Assembly: GCA_014379585.1 (NCBI GenBank) | Contig: JACMLN010000043.1 | Location: 1-44,491, forward strand | DNA length: 44,491 nt | From: Gloeobacterales cyanobacterium ES-bin-313 | GTDB taxonomy: Bacteria; Cyanobacteriota; Cyanobacteriia; Gloeobacterales; Gloeobacteraceae | Direction: 5' to 3' | In this document: positions 16,395 through 25,254 of the stretch, piece after piece | How the letters are laid out: each line of letters opens with the position of its first letter | Position numbering within the stretch: the first letter of the stretch is position 1 | Notes under the pieces: generated by a model | What the model was told of the DNA's origin: nothing | Databases searched by the model: none | The model's input: only the letters and a program-made list of their open reading frames with translations | Position numbers and translations under genes: made by a program

Positions 16395-17783
16395 CTATTT
16401 CTGGGCATGTAGCTGGCAAAGCAACGTCGCTAGCTTTTCAGCCTGCACCCTTAGCTCTGGAACAGCCGTAGATTCCCAAAATTGACCGCGCAACAAGCAC
16501 CCTAAAGCAAATAGCTGATCGCTGGGCTGACTCTGAAGGTCAATAAGTCCACCGTTGGTATCCGCATCGACTCCCAAGTACAGGGGATCAGGCCGCAAAA
16601 GTCCCTGGTCATGTAGGTTGGTGAGCAATGGGTTGTCGATTTTTTCTAGACGGCACTGTGGCCCTGTGCAGTTGATCACGCGCTGAACAGTTTCTATCTC
16701 GATGTTCTGGCTACCTCGTTTCAACCAGTGAACGGCAATGGTTGAGGACCGTTCTCTAAACCCCAAAAGTCTGCCAGCTTGGACGCTGAGGCTCTTGTTG
16801 GCTAACTCACACTCCATTACGGCATGGATCGATGGTGCCAGTCGATGGCGCATGACTTCCCAATAAGGACGCACATGGCGAAGGAATCGGCGGCGTTCGT
16901 CTAGAGGCAATGACTGCCAAAGTTTGACTGTATGTGGGCGAAGGGCATCGATAACCGACTGCCAATTTGTGTGTTGGGCGGCTGATCGACGCAGCAATTG
17001 ACACAGGGATCGCACATTGCTGGGGAGTTGATCCGCCGAAAAAGTAAAGGGTGCGGATTGAAGTGGATGACTCGCCGGCAGTAATCCCCGACGCGACAGG
17101 GCGAGAATCGATCCAGTAAACCCGGTTGAGCGCAGTTCAATCACCTTATCTACCATCGTCAGCCCGCTACCAATGAGCAGCACTGGCTCAGTCGCATCAA
17201 GGTCTGCGAGGGCTGAAGCGCACCAAGGATTGCGAATATATCGAGGATCATCGTAGAAAGAAGCACCGAATTGCACAGATGGATTGGCAGGGAGCGCATT
17301 GCCGATCGCGAGTACCAGACGATCACAACTTTGCTGGCCACCATCAGCCATTTGCAGATCGAATCCACCGCCACTGCGTGGCATGGCATTGATAGCTTGC
17401 CCTTGTACATACTCTAAGCGCTCATTTTTCGCTTCAGCGAGCAAGTACTCCAAGTAAGCACCGTATTGCTTGCGAGGAACAAAGCTATGGGCTTCGACGG
17501 AGTTTTCTTGATTTTGAGAGCGGCACCAGTCCAGAAAATCTAAAGGTGTATCAACAAAAGCACTCATTTTTGCCGCAGGAACATTCAATAAGTGCTCGTT
17601 ACAAGTCGTGGAGTAGGCGACTCCCCGTCCAAGTCGTTCGCCAATGAGCACTACCCGCACACCACCGCGCCGCAGAAGGTGAATCGCCAAGAGCGTACCG
17701 CTAAAGCCAGCACCAACGATCGCGACTGTTGGTATGCTTTGTGCGGGCATTGCACCAGTTTTTCTTTTCGAAGCAACAACCAT
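16395..17783 (-). CDS. FAD/NAD(P)-binding oxidoreductase-like protein
   Basis: A 462-residue protein with an N-terminal FAD Rossmann motif, VAIVGAGFSGTLLAIHLLRR (residues 20-39), and a second dinucleotide motif LLIGSGLTMVDKVIE near the middle. Segments GRGVAYST and HLLNVPAAKMSAF are typical of the NAD_binding_9 (PF13454) group of flavoproteins, whose substrates are mostly unknown. No membrane span is seen. ATG 17783 or 17750 could start it; neither is decided by a ribosome site. It converges on the Crp gene, and its upstream region has a nested palindrome (17822-17848). Confidence 0.85.
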   Translation of the reverse strand: MVVASKRKTGAMPAQSIPTVAIVGAGFSGTLLAIHLLRRGGVRVVLIGERLGRGVAYSTTCNEHLLNVPAAKMSAFVDTPLDFLDWCRSQNQENSVEAHSFVPRKQYGAYLEYLLAEAKNERLEYVQGQAINAMPRSGGGFDLQMADGGQQSCDRLVLAIGNALPANPSVQFGASFYDDPRYIRNPWCASALADLDATEPVLLIGSGLTMVDKVIELRSTGFTGSILALSRRGLLPASHPLQSAPFTFSADQLPSNVRSLCQLLRRSAAQHTNWQSVIDALRPHTVKLWQSLPLDERRRFLRHVRPYWEVMRHRLAPSIHAVMECELANKSLSVQAGRLLGFRERSSTIAVHWLKRGSQNIEIETVQRVINCTGPQCRLEKIDNPLLTNLHDQGLLRPDPLYLGVDADTNGGLIDLQSQPSDQLFALGCLLRGQFWESTAVPELRVQAEKLATLLCQLHAQK

Positions 17784-17821
17784 GCAAGATCACTAGATAA
17801 GTGCTTCTAGCATGGGCTTCG

Positions 17822-17848
17822 TAGTACGTCCAAATTGGTGATGTACTA
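17822..17848. promoter_or_regulatory. nested palindrome upstream of FAD/NAD(P) gene
   Basis: Outer arms TAGTAC (17822-17827) and GTACTA (17843-17848) enclose an inner palindrome CCAAATTGG (17830-17838). It lies 39 bases before the minus-strand ATG. On the minus strand TTGGAC overlaps it and is followed 18 bases later by TAGAAG, a possible promoter. It could be an operator covering the -35. Confidence 0.45.
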
Positions 17849-18229
17849 TACAAATCCAAGGAGATCACAATCGTTGCCAACTTGCCGGTTCGGGTACAAA
17901 CAGCCAGCAAATGTGATCCAGATAACAGCTGTCGAGTATTTGCGATCTAGTTTCCGGATTCTTTGTGACTTTTATCGACCTCTAAACCGGGATCGGCATG
18001 TTTTTTAAGAAATGTTGCAATTTTTGAATGCAAGTGTTAGGGTCTGAGCATGTAGGGAGAAAGCTTACTGATTTAAAGCAGAGGTCATGCATATGCGGAC
18101 TCCGCGCCACACTTCCTCGGTCGCCTTTGAAGCTTCAGTTCAGCCGATTTTTAAGGATTGCCAAGTTAGCTGCACGCAATCTTAGTGCCTAGCTCGTCCA
18201 TAACTTTCTGAAGTTTCTGCATTTATTAT
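17849..18229. other. intergenic stretch between divergent FAD gene and small unknown gene
   Basis: About 380 bases without a convincing gene. It holds an inverted repeat TTGCA / TGCAA with a 9-base spacer (18015-18033) and a possible 32-codon frame at 18087-18185. A TGTGA-N6-TAACA half-match to a CRP site is near 17913-17928 but is too weak to call. Confidence 0.4.
18087..18185 (+). CDS. possible 30-32 residue peptide
   Basis: An ATG frame beginning MHMRTPRHTSSVAFEAS and ending in TQS. AGAGG at 18080-18084 is well placed for the second ATG at 18093. It follows the TTGCA/TGCAA inverted repeat by about 55 bases and lies upstream of the 18308 gene, so a leader peptide is conceivable. No family is recognised; chance is a real alternative. 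Confidence 0.2.
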   Translation: MHMRTPRHTSSVAFEASVQPIFKDCQVSCTQS

Positions 18230-18307
18230 TTGTTCGAGGTTTTACTACAAACCGGGGACGTTTCACTGCTATTCCTTCGGGATTATTCAAGTTTGGAGCT
18301 TTTGCTG

Positions 18308-18646
18308 ATGGCTAAGCCTAACTCATACCTCATTCAAGCCCTGAGATTGATGTCTCAAGAAAATGCTGAATTTCTCCGTCCTTTCCTTGCTCAGGCTATC
18401 CCGCCGCATGAGCTGGAGACCTGCACGGCTGAAAAGCTTGATGAATACATACTGCACGTCAGAATATGGGCGCTTCGAGAGCCAGAAGCGTTTGATCGGG
18501 GAGTGACCAAGACAATCGAGTGTTTCCTATTTCCAGAGTCAGAGCAAATTGCGACAAACTTAATGGAAGAGTATTCGCTATTGCAAATCGCCTGGATCAC
18601 TCAAGAGGCAGCACGTCACTTGGAGTGCTGCGGCCTATTTCGATAA
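18308..18646 (+). CDS. hypothetical protein
   Basis: A 112-residue acidic, mostly helical protein from the ATG at 18308; GGAG about ten bases upstream supports this start. A TTG at 18230 would add 26 residues but lacks a ribosome site. It reads MAKPNSYLIQALRLMSQENA at the start and carries several cysteines late (ECF, HLECCG). I recognise no family, signal peptide or membrane span. It is the last gene before repeat copy B. Confidence 0.55.
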   Translation: MAKPNSYLIQALRLMSQENAEFLRPFLAQAIPPHELETCTAEKLDEYILHVRIWALREPEAFDRGVTKTIECFLFPESEQIATNLMEEYSLLQIAWITQEAARHLECCGLFR

Positions 18647-18736
18647 AATTGTATTTTTGGTATCAATGCGGCGGGACGGATGTCAGAGGTGAGGCTTTTT
18701 ATTCTCCCAAAATGCTCTGAATGCCCGATCTACCTG
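18647..18736. other. short intergenic sequence before repeat copy B
   Basis: No gene, hairpin or promoter stands out between the small unknown gene and the start of repeat copy B. Confidence 0.3.
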
Positions 18737-19120
18737 ATACCGACCAACTGCGCATTTTTCTATTTTGGTAAGTGAGATAAATATAGCGAACGGCATTAGG
18801 GGGCAGGGGCAAGCCCCGCCCCCTAAAACCCCCGCCCCGTGGGGGACAGAAGCCTGTCCCCCACACCCCCTTGGCAACTTTAGTGGCTTGGTACTTGGTG
18901 TTGTTGGGTTGCGCAGATTTCGTCTCACGTTGCGGGCGGGTGCGCAACCACCCAAATCTGTGGACTGGTGGCACGGTAGGTATGACGCTGCGCGTCCCAG
19001 GCTCATGGCGCTACGCGTGGTGGTGCGGAATTGGAGGGGGATCGGGAGAGGTTTGGGCTTCCGATGGGAGGTACATTGGGTTTTGCCTTAGCTACTCATT
19101 TCGATGACGAATCGCTATCA
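18737..19120. repeat. hairpin-rich dispersed repeat, copy B
   Basis: The second copy, about 384 bases, same orientation as 13689-13991. Hairpin 1 is 18796-18826 (outer arm TTAGGGGGC, one bulged A, loop AA). Hairpin 2 is 18839-18864, a perfect 11-bp stem GTGGGGGACAG / CTGTCCCCCAC with loop AAGC. It has about 100 extra bases (roughly 18902-19004) with their own inverted pairs (GGTTGCGC / GCGCAACC; GACGC TGC GCGTC). The ends show an imperfect inverted match TGATACCGA / TGATAGCGA, starting at 18735. Long open frames here are by-products of GC-rich repeats. Confidence 0.75.
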
Positions 19121-19206
19121 ATTGACAACCAAACCACAAATCCGAAAGAACATGTTTGAAAGTTTGACTTGGTACCATGGGCTAAAGCTAAGTTTCTAGG
19201 AATTCG

Positions 19207-20076
19207 ATGCTGTCCATTGCCAAGTTTGCGCAAAATCCTGTTAGCAGGCTGCTTCTTTTCATCTTTGGGCTTCTATTGCTCTGGGTGCCAACGACCCTTG
19301 CTTGGTTTTTGGGAACGGGTTGGCGACCAGGGATCGCTTTCGATAAACTCGCCAGTTATCAACTGCTTGGCGCTTCGATTTTTCTCTACATCGCTATTGT
19401 GAGTGTTCTCTGGTGGATTGCCCATCGCCTTGATGGGGGCACCCTTGCTCAGTTCGGCTTGGTGTGGGATTGGAAAAATCTTGGTTTGTTGCTCGTCGGT
19501 CTTGGCTTTGGTTGGGTTAGCCTTGCATTACTTTTTTCAGCAGAACTCGTGTTCGGCTGGCTCAGTTGGAAACCGGAAGGACTTGCCCATTTCGGTCAGT
19601 TCTTCTTTGAAGGCTTGCTCGTTGGTCTTGCCGTTGCTGTTGTCGAAGAGTTGCTTTTTCGGGGTTTTATTGTTCACAGCATCGAGCGGCAATACGGTGT
19701 CACGGTTGCCTGGATTGGCAGTGCGCTCTTTTTCGGTGTAACCCACTTTATCAAAGCGCCCGAAGTGATTGTCGCTACATGGCCCCAGTTTCCTGGATTG
19801 GTGGTGATGGGTTTGGTTCTGGCCTTCGCCCGCGCTAAAGGCGGTGGCCGCCTAGGAATGTGTGTTGGCTTACACGGTGGCTGGGTCTGGTCTTACTACG
19901 TCATCAATACCTTGAATCTCGTCGCCTACAACCGTCCTGGCATTCCCCAATGGCTGACAGGTATCAATGGCAATCCCTTAGCAGGCTTGGCTGGTGTTGT
20001 GTTCTTGTTGGTAACAGCGATGGCTATTGCTCAAATTCCAGTCTCTAAAGCATCAACTTTGGAGACGAACCTTTAG
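19207..20076 (+). CDS. CPBP-family intramembrane glutamic protease
   Basis: A 289-residue membrane protein with about seven hydrophobic spans. The catalytic motif EELLFRGF is at residues 147-154, and the second motif ending FFGVTH is at about 175-180, as in the CPBP (Rce1/Abi) family. Members cleave CAAX proteins, process bacteriocins or have unknown substrates. AGGA stands about seven bases before the ATG. Its last 24 bases overlap the convergent antitoxin-like gene. Confidence 0.9.
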   Translation: MLSIAKFAQNPVSRLLLFIFGLLLLWVPTTLAWFLGTGWRPGIAFDKLASYQLLGASIFLYIAIVSVLWWIAHRLDGGTLAQFGLVWDWKNLGLLLVGLGFGWVSLALLFSAELVFGWLSWKPEGLAHFGQFFFEGLLVGLAVAVVEELLFRGFIVHSIERQYGVTVAWIGSALFFGVTHFIKAPEVIVATWPQFPGLVVMGLVLAFARAKGGGRLGMCVGLHGGWVWSYYVINTLNLVAYNRPGIPQWLTGINGNPLAGLAGVVFLLVTAMAIAQIPVSKASTLETNL

Positions 20077-20253
20077 CCTCTGATCTGCTTCAACCTGAGC
20101 GTGCTCTGGAAACTGCTCGCTCTTGAGTCCTTCCCTAAATCGCCCAGCGTACTTGCCGCGCACTCCTTTGCTGAAATCATAGCGGGGGCGTAGCTCAAAT
20201 TCATTGAACTCACTCAAATTGTCCGATTCCTTCTTCGTAGTCTCGTCGTTCAT
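20053..20253 (-). CDS. antitoxin-like protein (orphan)
   Basis: A 66-residue hydrophilic protein from the ATG at 20253. The core RPRYDFSKGVRGKYAGRF resembles small cyanobacterial proteins that follow toxin genes of the BrnT or RelE type. The overlapping frame upstream encodes the tail of a BrnT-like toxin, but that toxin is truncated, so this looks like an antitoxin left without its partner. The C-terminus (FPEHAQVEADQRLKVRL) lacks the clear VFPDSxxVNxALR-type ending of related antitoxins. Its stop lies inside the end of the CPBP gene. Confidence 0.6.
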   Translation of the reverse strand: MNDETTKKESDNLSEFNEFELRPRYDFSKGVRGKYAGRFREGLKSEQFPEHAQVEADQRLKVRLQS

Positions 20254-20299
20254 CGTTTTCCGCTTCACGGGCGCTGATGATACGAATACTATCGCCCCG
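20210..20299 (-). pseudogene. remnant of BrnT-family toxin, C-terminal tail only
   Basis: On the minus strand the frame ending at 20210 encodes RGDSIRIISAREAENDERR followed by DYEEG. This is the conserved C-terminal part of BrnT ribonuclease toxins (RIISAR, then ERxxYE). Before it the frame shows no BrnT similarity, contains no start codon, and meets TAA at 20354-20356. Only about 29 of the usual 90 residues remain. The tail overlaps the start of the antitoxin-like gene, the normal toxin-antitoxin order. Confidence 0.7.
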
Positions 20300-20395
20300 T
20301 TGGCTTGTTCGTTCGATCCTTGTATGTATCCCGCTTAAATCTAGGAGTGGCCATTAAATTGCGGGTGAGTATGAATACTTACGTTTACCAAGATC

Positions 20396-20424
20396 TTGAC
20401 TTTTCCGAGGATGGGATGAAGAAT
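20396..20424 (+). promoter_or_regulatory. candidate promoter of secreted propeller-like gene
   Basis: TTGACT (20396-20401) and AAGAAT (20419-20424) with a 17-base spacer, 29 bases before the start codon. Confidence 0.45.
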
Positions 20425-20452
20425 GCTTGTACCTAACTCCTAAAATAGATCT

Positions 20453-21886
20453 ATGCTCGAAAATCGACTTTTTTCTTGTGTATCGGTAGTCGCATTTTTA
20501 TTGTTTGGCTTGAGTCACCAGCCTGCAGATGCGCAGAGTTGCTCAACTTCAGATGCACTCATAACCGGTACCAACAGTGGTGCTTGGTACACTACTCTTT
20601 CGCCTTCAGAGCACTTTGATTCTGGACGCTCGCAGGTATTCAAAAATGCTTGTACACTCAACCAGATCACTAATTCTGATGGCCCCTATTCGATCAACAC
20701 CCGTGTTGCACCTGGGATTTATCCGGCGCTCTACAATATTGCGACCCGCAATCAGAATGAGTTGTTTATCTATGGCGGATTTGCTGGACAAGGAGGAACC
20801 TATGTAGCCCGGCTCGATCCAGATACCTTGAATGAACTGTGGCGCTCAAGTGTCACAATCCCTTCAAGCCAGTGGAGTTTTATTGGGGCGATGGGTGTTC
20901 ACGGCAACGGATATGTTTACAGTACCCAGAGCAATATTCTGGCTAAAATCGACCCAATAACTGGTAGAAAACGACAGCTTAGTTTGCCGCAACTGGCTGC
21001 ACCGACAGGTACTGGCGCGGCCTACAACGGCTTCGTCACTACTCCAGATGGGCTGATTGTTGCTAAGTCTATGGAGCGTGGTCCCTGTACTAGCGATACA
21101 ACCAGTGCTTTGAGTTGCGTTTTGAGTAACAATCTCCCATCGACCATCGTTGTCGTCAATCCCGATACTTTAACGGTGATTGCCCAGATCAATACATCGG
21201 AACCTGCCCTGGGAAGAATCATGACCGAACGGCATGATGGTATTGACTATATCTACGTGCCCGGAATTAGTCGTCTTATTCGCTATCGCTTTAGCAATGG
21301 CACTTTGAGCCTCGATACGAGTTGGGGGCCGGTCGGTTATGGGCAAGGCGCCAACGCTAGTGGTGTTGGGATTCTTGGCAATTTTGCTGTTACCCAAACC
21401 AACTATGTCCCGTCCAGCACCCCGTCTTATGTTGTGGCCGCAAACATCTATGACAGCACTCAGCAATACCAAATCCAACCTTTTCCACCGTTAAGCCGCA
21501 GCAGCCTAAGTTGGGTTCCTGATAAAGCAGTGCTCGATAGCGAAAATAACCTTATCTACGCAGAAGATACCTATGCTGCACAGATTGCTGCCCTCACCAT
21601 TAACAGCAGCGGACTGAGCGTAGTCTGGAAGCTGAATAGTGTAGCTACTGGTTTTCCTGCTCTGCTGGGAACGACTTCTGCGCGACAACTGGTGATTGCT
21701 AGTCTGATCAGCACCGGGGATACTTTAACCTGGCGGAACCCAGCCACAGGTGCTGTGCTTGCACAAAGTAGCGGCCTTGCCTCAAAAGCTACCATCGGAG
21801 CCATTGCCCCTGGCTTCAAAGGGCGCTTCTACTACCCATCTTTTTACTCTGGCCAACTCATTGAACTGACCCCGCAATCGCCATGA
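20453..21886 (+). CDS. secreted protein with beta-propeller-like repeats
   Basis: A 477-residue protein with a signal peptide (hydrophobic residues 9-20, likely cleavage after ADA at about 27). The mature part is rich in Ser, Thr, Gly and Asn with repeated blade-like strands: GGTYVARLDPDTLNELWRSS, NILAKIDPITGRKRQL and STIVVVNPDTLTVIAQI each pair a value with a D-P-x-T turn as in PQQ-type or WD-like propellers. No catalytic motif is seen. Four cysteines (for example in SCSTSD and GPCTSD) could form disulfides in the periplasm or outside. Function unknown; a scaffold or binding role is inferred. Confidence 0.7.
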   Translation: MLENRLFSCVSVVAFLLFGLSHQPADAQSCSTSDALITGTNSGAWYTTLSPSEHFDSGRSQVFKNACTLNQITNSDGPYSINTRVAPGIYPALYNIATRNQNELFIYGGFAGQGGTYVARLDPDTLNELWRSSVTIPSSQWSFIGAMGVHGNGYVYSTQSNILAKIDPITGRKRQLSLPQLAAPTGTGAAYNGFVTTPDGLIVAKSMERGPCTSDTTSALSCVLSNNLPSTIVVVNPDTLTVIAQINTSEPALGRIMTERHDGIDYIYVPGISRLIRYRFSNGTLSLDTSWGPVGYGQGANASGVGILGNFAVTQTNYVPSSTPSYVVAANIYDSTQQYQIQPFPPLSRSSLSWVPDKAVLDSENNLIYAEDTYAAQIAALTINSSGLSVVWKLNSVATGFPALLGTTSARQLVIASLISTGDTLTWRNPATGAVLAQSSGLASKATIGAIAPGFKGRFYYPSFYSGQLIELTPQSP

Positions 21887-21893
21887 GCAGGAG

Positions 21894-24797
21894 TCATTCC
21901 TCAGAAACGTAGGCTTCCATCGGTAGACAGGAACAGACCAAATTGCGGTCGCCGTAGACGTTGTCAATACGACTCACAGCAGGCCAGAACTTGTGCTCCC
22001 GCGTCCAAGGAGTTGGGAAAGCCGCTTGTTCTCGGCTGTAGGGACGGTTCCAACTATCGCTTAAGAGAATAGAAGCGGTGTGGGGCGCATGTTTAAGGGC
22101 ATTGTTGTCCCGATCCACTTGACCCAGTTCGATGGCTTCAATCTCCTGACGAATGGCGATCATTGCATCGCAGAAGCGATCAAGTTCTGCTTTTGATTCA
22201 CTCTCGGTGGGTTCGATCATGACTGTGCCACCCACAGGCCAGGAAACTGTCGGTGCGTGAAAGCCATAGTCCATCAGGCGCTTTGCCACATCATCAACTT
22301 CGATGCCAGCGACGACTTTGAGTTTGCGCAGGTCGAGAATGCATTCGTGGGCGACGAGGCCAGATTCACCTTTATAGAGAATTGGGTAGTAGGGTTCGAG
22401 GCGGCGAGCCATATAGTTGGCATTCAGAATCGCTACTTTGGTTGCTTCGGTCAGACCAGGGCCACCCATGGTTGCGATGTAGACCCAGGAAATGGTCAGG
22501 ATACTCGCCGAACTCCAGGGTGCTGCAGAGACAGGACCAATGGCTTCTGAGCCACCCATGGGAACAACGGGGTGAGAGGGCAAGAAAGGTACCAAGTGCT
22601 CTGCGACTCCAATCGGCCCCATACCAGGGCCACCACCACCGTGGGGAATGCAGAAGGTCTTGTGTAAGTTCAAGTGGCAAACATCAGCGCCAAAGTCACC
22701 GGGACGGCAAAGGCCAACCTGGGCATTTAGGTTAGCGCCATCCATGTAGACTTGGCCACCGTGGGTATGAATCACAGCACAAATTTCGGTGATCCCTGAC
22801 TCGAAGACGCCGTGGGTCGAAGGGTAAGTGACCATCAACGCTGCTAGATTGGCGCTGTGGGTCTGGGCTTTGGCTTTAAGGTCGGCGATGTCGATATTGC
22901 CTTGGTCGTCACAGGCCACAGGAACGACTTTCATGCCAGCCATGACTGCGGAAGCTGGATTGGTACCGTGGGCAGATTGCGGAATCAAACAGATATTGCG
23001 GTGGCTTTCGCTGCGACTTTCATGGTAGCGACCAATGACCAGCAAGCCTGTGTACTCTCCTTGGGAACCGGCGTTGGGCTGAAGTGAAATTCCAGCAAAC
23101 CCAGTGATTTCACAGAGCCAGCTTTCGAGTTGTTCAAAGAGAATCTGATAGCCCTTCGTCTGAGCAGCGGGTGCGAAAGGATGCATCTTTCCGAATTGAG
23201 GCCAAGTCACCGGGATCATTTCGGTGGTGGCATTGAGCTTCATGGTGCAAGAACCCAGGGGGATCATCGAAGTATTCAAGGACAGATCCCGCGATTCGAG
23301 GCGATGCATGTAGCGCAGCAACTCGGTCTCAGAGTGGTACTGATTGAAGACAGGATGGGTCAAGTAAGGACTGGTGCGCACTGCTCCAAGGGCATTCTCA
23401 GCACTTGCTTGCGGAAGAGCCGTGGGTTTGCCAAGGGCAAAAACCGTGAGCAAATCTTGAAGATCTGCCTGAGAAGTTGTTTCATCGAGACTGATGCCAA
23501 TGGTTTGGGCATCGAAGATCCGAAGGTTAATCCGCTGGGCCTCAGCTTGGGTCTGAATCGTTTCTAGCGCGACTTCGCCAAGTTCAATACGCAGGGTGTC
23601 GAAGTAGCGAAGGTGAGCCACCGTATAGCCAAGATGTTCAAGTCCCGTGGCCAAAGTGACGGTCGATCTATGTACCCGTTCAGCAATCCGACGAATCCCC
23701 TGCGGGCCGTGATAGACCGCGTACATCCCCGCGATTACAGCCAGTAAAACTTGAGCGGTACAAATATTGCTCGTCGCTTTGTCCCGACGAATATGTTGCT
23801 CGCGGGTCTGGAGGGCAAGGCGCAGTGCGGGTTGACCGTTGACATCGGTGGAGACCCCGACGATTCGCCCCGGAATCTGGCGCTTGTAAGCATCGCGGGT
23901 TGCAAAGTAGGCGGCATGGGGGCCACCGAAACCGAGGGGAACACCGAAGCGCTGGGTGGTGCCAACAGCAATATCTGCCCCGAATTCGCCCGGTGGTTTC
24001 AACAGTGCAAGACTGAGTAGGTCGGAGGCAACCGTGACTAAGGCACCGTTTGCGTGGGCTTCGGCGACAAAATCGCTGTAGTCATAGATCGCTCCATCAC
24101 TGGCTGGGTATTGCAGCAAAACACCGAAAACTTTTTGGGTGGCGAAGTCGAAGTTTCTGTGATCCCCAACGATCACCTCGATGCCCAAAGGCAGGGCACG
24201 GGTCTGAACCACCGCAATCGTCTGGGGATGACACTCTGCTGAAACAAAGAATGCCTTTGCTCCACTCTTCGCCTTGATCCCGTAGCTCATCGTCATTGCT
24301 TCGGCTGCGGCTGTTGCTTCGTCGAGCAAAGAAGCATTGGCAATTTCAAGACCCGTCAGATCGACGATCATCGTCTGGAAATTCAGCAACGCTTCAAGCC
24401 TTCCCTGAGCAATTTCGGCTTGATAGGGGGTGTACTGGGTGTACCAGCCGGGATTTTCTAGAATATTGCGCAGAATAACGGTTGGTGTAATGCAGTCGGA
24501 GTAGCCCATGCCGATATAGGAACGGTAAATCTGATTGTGATCGGCAATCACTTTTAGGTCAGCGAGAATTTCGTATTCACTACGAGCTGTAGGAAGTTGT
24601 AGAGGCCGATCCATGCGAATGTGCGCTGGTACGGCTTGATCGATCAAGTTATCGAGATCTTCATACCCAAGTGCTGCGAGCATCTTGTCGATCTCTGCGT
24701 CTCCAGGCCCAATGTGACGACGGGCAAAGGTATCCGTTTCTAGAACAGTTGGCTTAGAGGTTTTGAGAACCGGGAGGTCGGCAAGCGGCTGTGTCAT
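21894..24797 (-). CDS. gcvP: glycine dehydrogenase (aminomethyl-transferring), P protein
   Basis: A 967-residue pyridoxal phosphate enzyme that decarboxylates glycine and loads the aminomethyl group onto the H protein; in cyanobacteria it is central to the photorespiratory 2-phosphoglycolate route. It begins with [10 protein letters not shown]; the PLP lysine is Lys713 in [20 protein letters not shown]. Other family markers are GSCTMKLNA and [19 protein letters not shown]. Length is normal for the homodimeric, single-chain type. gcvT and gcvH are not in the window. No glycine riboswitch fits in the 109 bases to the divergent cupin gene. Confidence 0.97.
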   Translation of the reverse strand: MTQPLADLPVLKTSKPTVLETDTFARRHIGPGDAEIDKMLAALGYEDLDNLIDQAVPAHIRMDRPLQLPTARSEYEILADLKVIADHNQIYRSYIGMGYSDCITPTVILRNILENPGWYTQYTPYQAEIAQGRLEALLNFQTMIVDLTGLEIANASLLDEATAAAEAMTMSYGIKAKSGAKAFFVSAECHPQTIAVVQTRALPLGIEVIVGDHRNFDFATQKVFGVLLQYPASDGAIYDYSDFVAEAHANGALVTVASDLLSLALLKPPGEFGADIAVGTTQRFGVPLGFGGPHAAYFATRDAYKRQIPGRIVGVSTDVNGQPALRLALQTREQHIRRDKATSNICTAQVLLAVIAGMYAVYHGPQGIRRIAERVHRSTVTLATGLEHLGYTVAHLRYFDTLRIELGEVALETIQTQAEAQRINLRIFDAQTIGISLDETTSQADLQDLLTVFALGKPTALPQASAENALGAVRTSPYLTHPVFNQYHSETELLRYMHRLESRDLSLNTSMIPLGSCTMKLNATTEMIPVTWPQFGKMHPFAPAAQTKGYQILFEQLESWLCEITGFAGISLQPNAGSQGEYTGLLVIGRYHESRSESHRNICLIPQSAHGTNPASAVMAGMKVVPVACDDQGNIDIADLKAKAQTHSANLAALMVTYPSTHGVFESGITEICAVIHTHGGQVYMDGANLNAQVGLCRPGDFGADVCHLNLHKTFCIPHGGGGPGMGPIGVAEHLVPFLPSHPVVPMGGSEAIGPVSAAPWSSASILTISWVYIATMGGPGLTEATKVAILNANYMARRLEPYYPILYKGESGLVAHECILDLRKLKVVAGIEVDDVAKRLMDYGFHAPTVSWPVGGTVMIEPTESESKAELDRFCDAMIAIRQEIEAIELGQVDRDNNALKHAPHTASILLSDSWNRPYSREQAAFPTPWTREHKFWPAVSRIDNVYGDRNLVCSCLPMEAYVSEE

Positions 24798-24906
24798 AGG
24801 TGAAGTTTCTTAAAGATTGGTCACTACCCCATTGAAACATACACCCTCACTTCGCTAGCTATAGCGATTACGATAGTTCTGAAAGTCTTTTGGGAGAAGG
24901 ATCCTA

Positions 24907-25251
24907 ATGAAAGTGCAATTGGCAGAAACTTTGCCCGTGCCCGTCACCCACGACCCACAACTCCTCAAGCGGGTTCTGCTTAAAGATGCGGATACACGCT
25001 CCAACTTGAAAATGCTGAACCATACCGCTATGGAGCCTGGTCAGTCTTTCCGCTTGCACAGCCACCCCACCATGGAGGAAGTTTTTTACTTTCTCTCCGG
25101 AGAAGGTGTATTTACCCTGGGAGAGGAAGCGACGACAGTTTCGGCGGGAGATTGTCTTTATATCCCAGCATCTACAGTTCATGCCTGTACAAATATAGGC
25201 TCAGAACCCCTCGTCTTTCTTGCCTTTGGGATTGCCCTCGAACCTGAGTGA
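24907..25251 (+). CDS. cupin-domain protein
   Basis: A 114-residue single-cupin protein. Motif 1 is FRLHSHPTMEEVFYFLSGEG (metal-type His and Glu) and motif 2 ends YIPASTVHACTNIG. Small cupins bind metal and act as isomerases, dioxygenases or sensors; the ligand is unknown. AGAAGGA eight bases upstream supports the ATG. grpB-like gene starts three bases after its stop, so they form a pair divergent from gcvP. Confidence 0.87.
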   Translation: MKVQLAETLPVPVTHDPQLLKRVLLKDADTRSNLKMLNHTAMEPGQSFRLHSHPTMEEVFYFLSGEGVFTLGEEATTVSAGDCLYIPASTVHACTNIGSEPLVFLAFGIALEPE

Positions 25252-25254
25252 GCC

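Noticed and set aside
18765-19107. Open frames of 78-108 residues across repeat copy B
   Set aside because: Same reason: low-complexity Pro/Gly translation of hairpins with no start signals.
22257-24478. Plus-strand frames of 60-145 residues opposite gcvP
   Set aside because: Antisense shadows of a well-conserved gene.
24798-24906. Glycine riboswitch upstream of gcvP
   Set aside because: The gap to the divergent cupin gene is too short and shows no tandem aptamer core.
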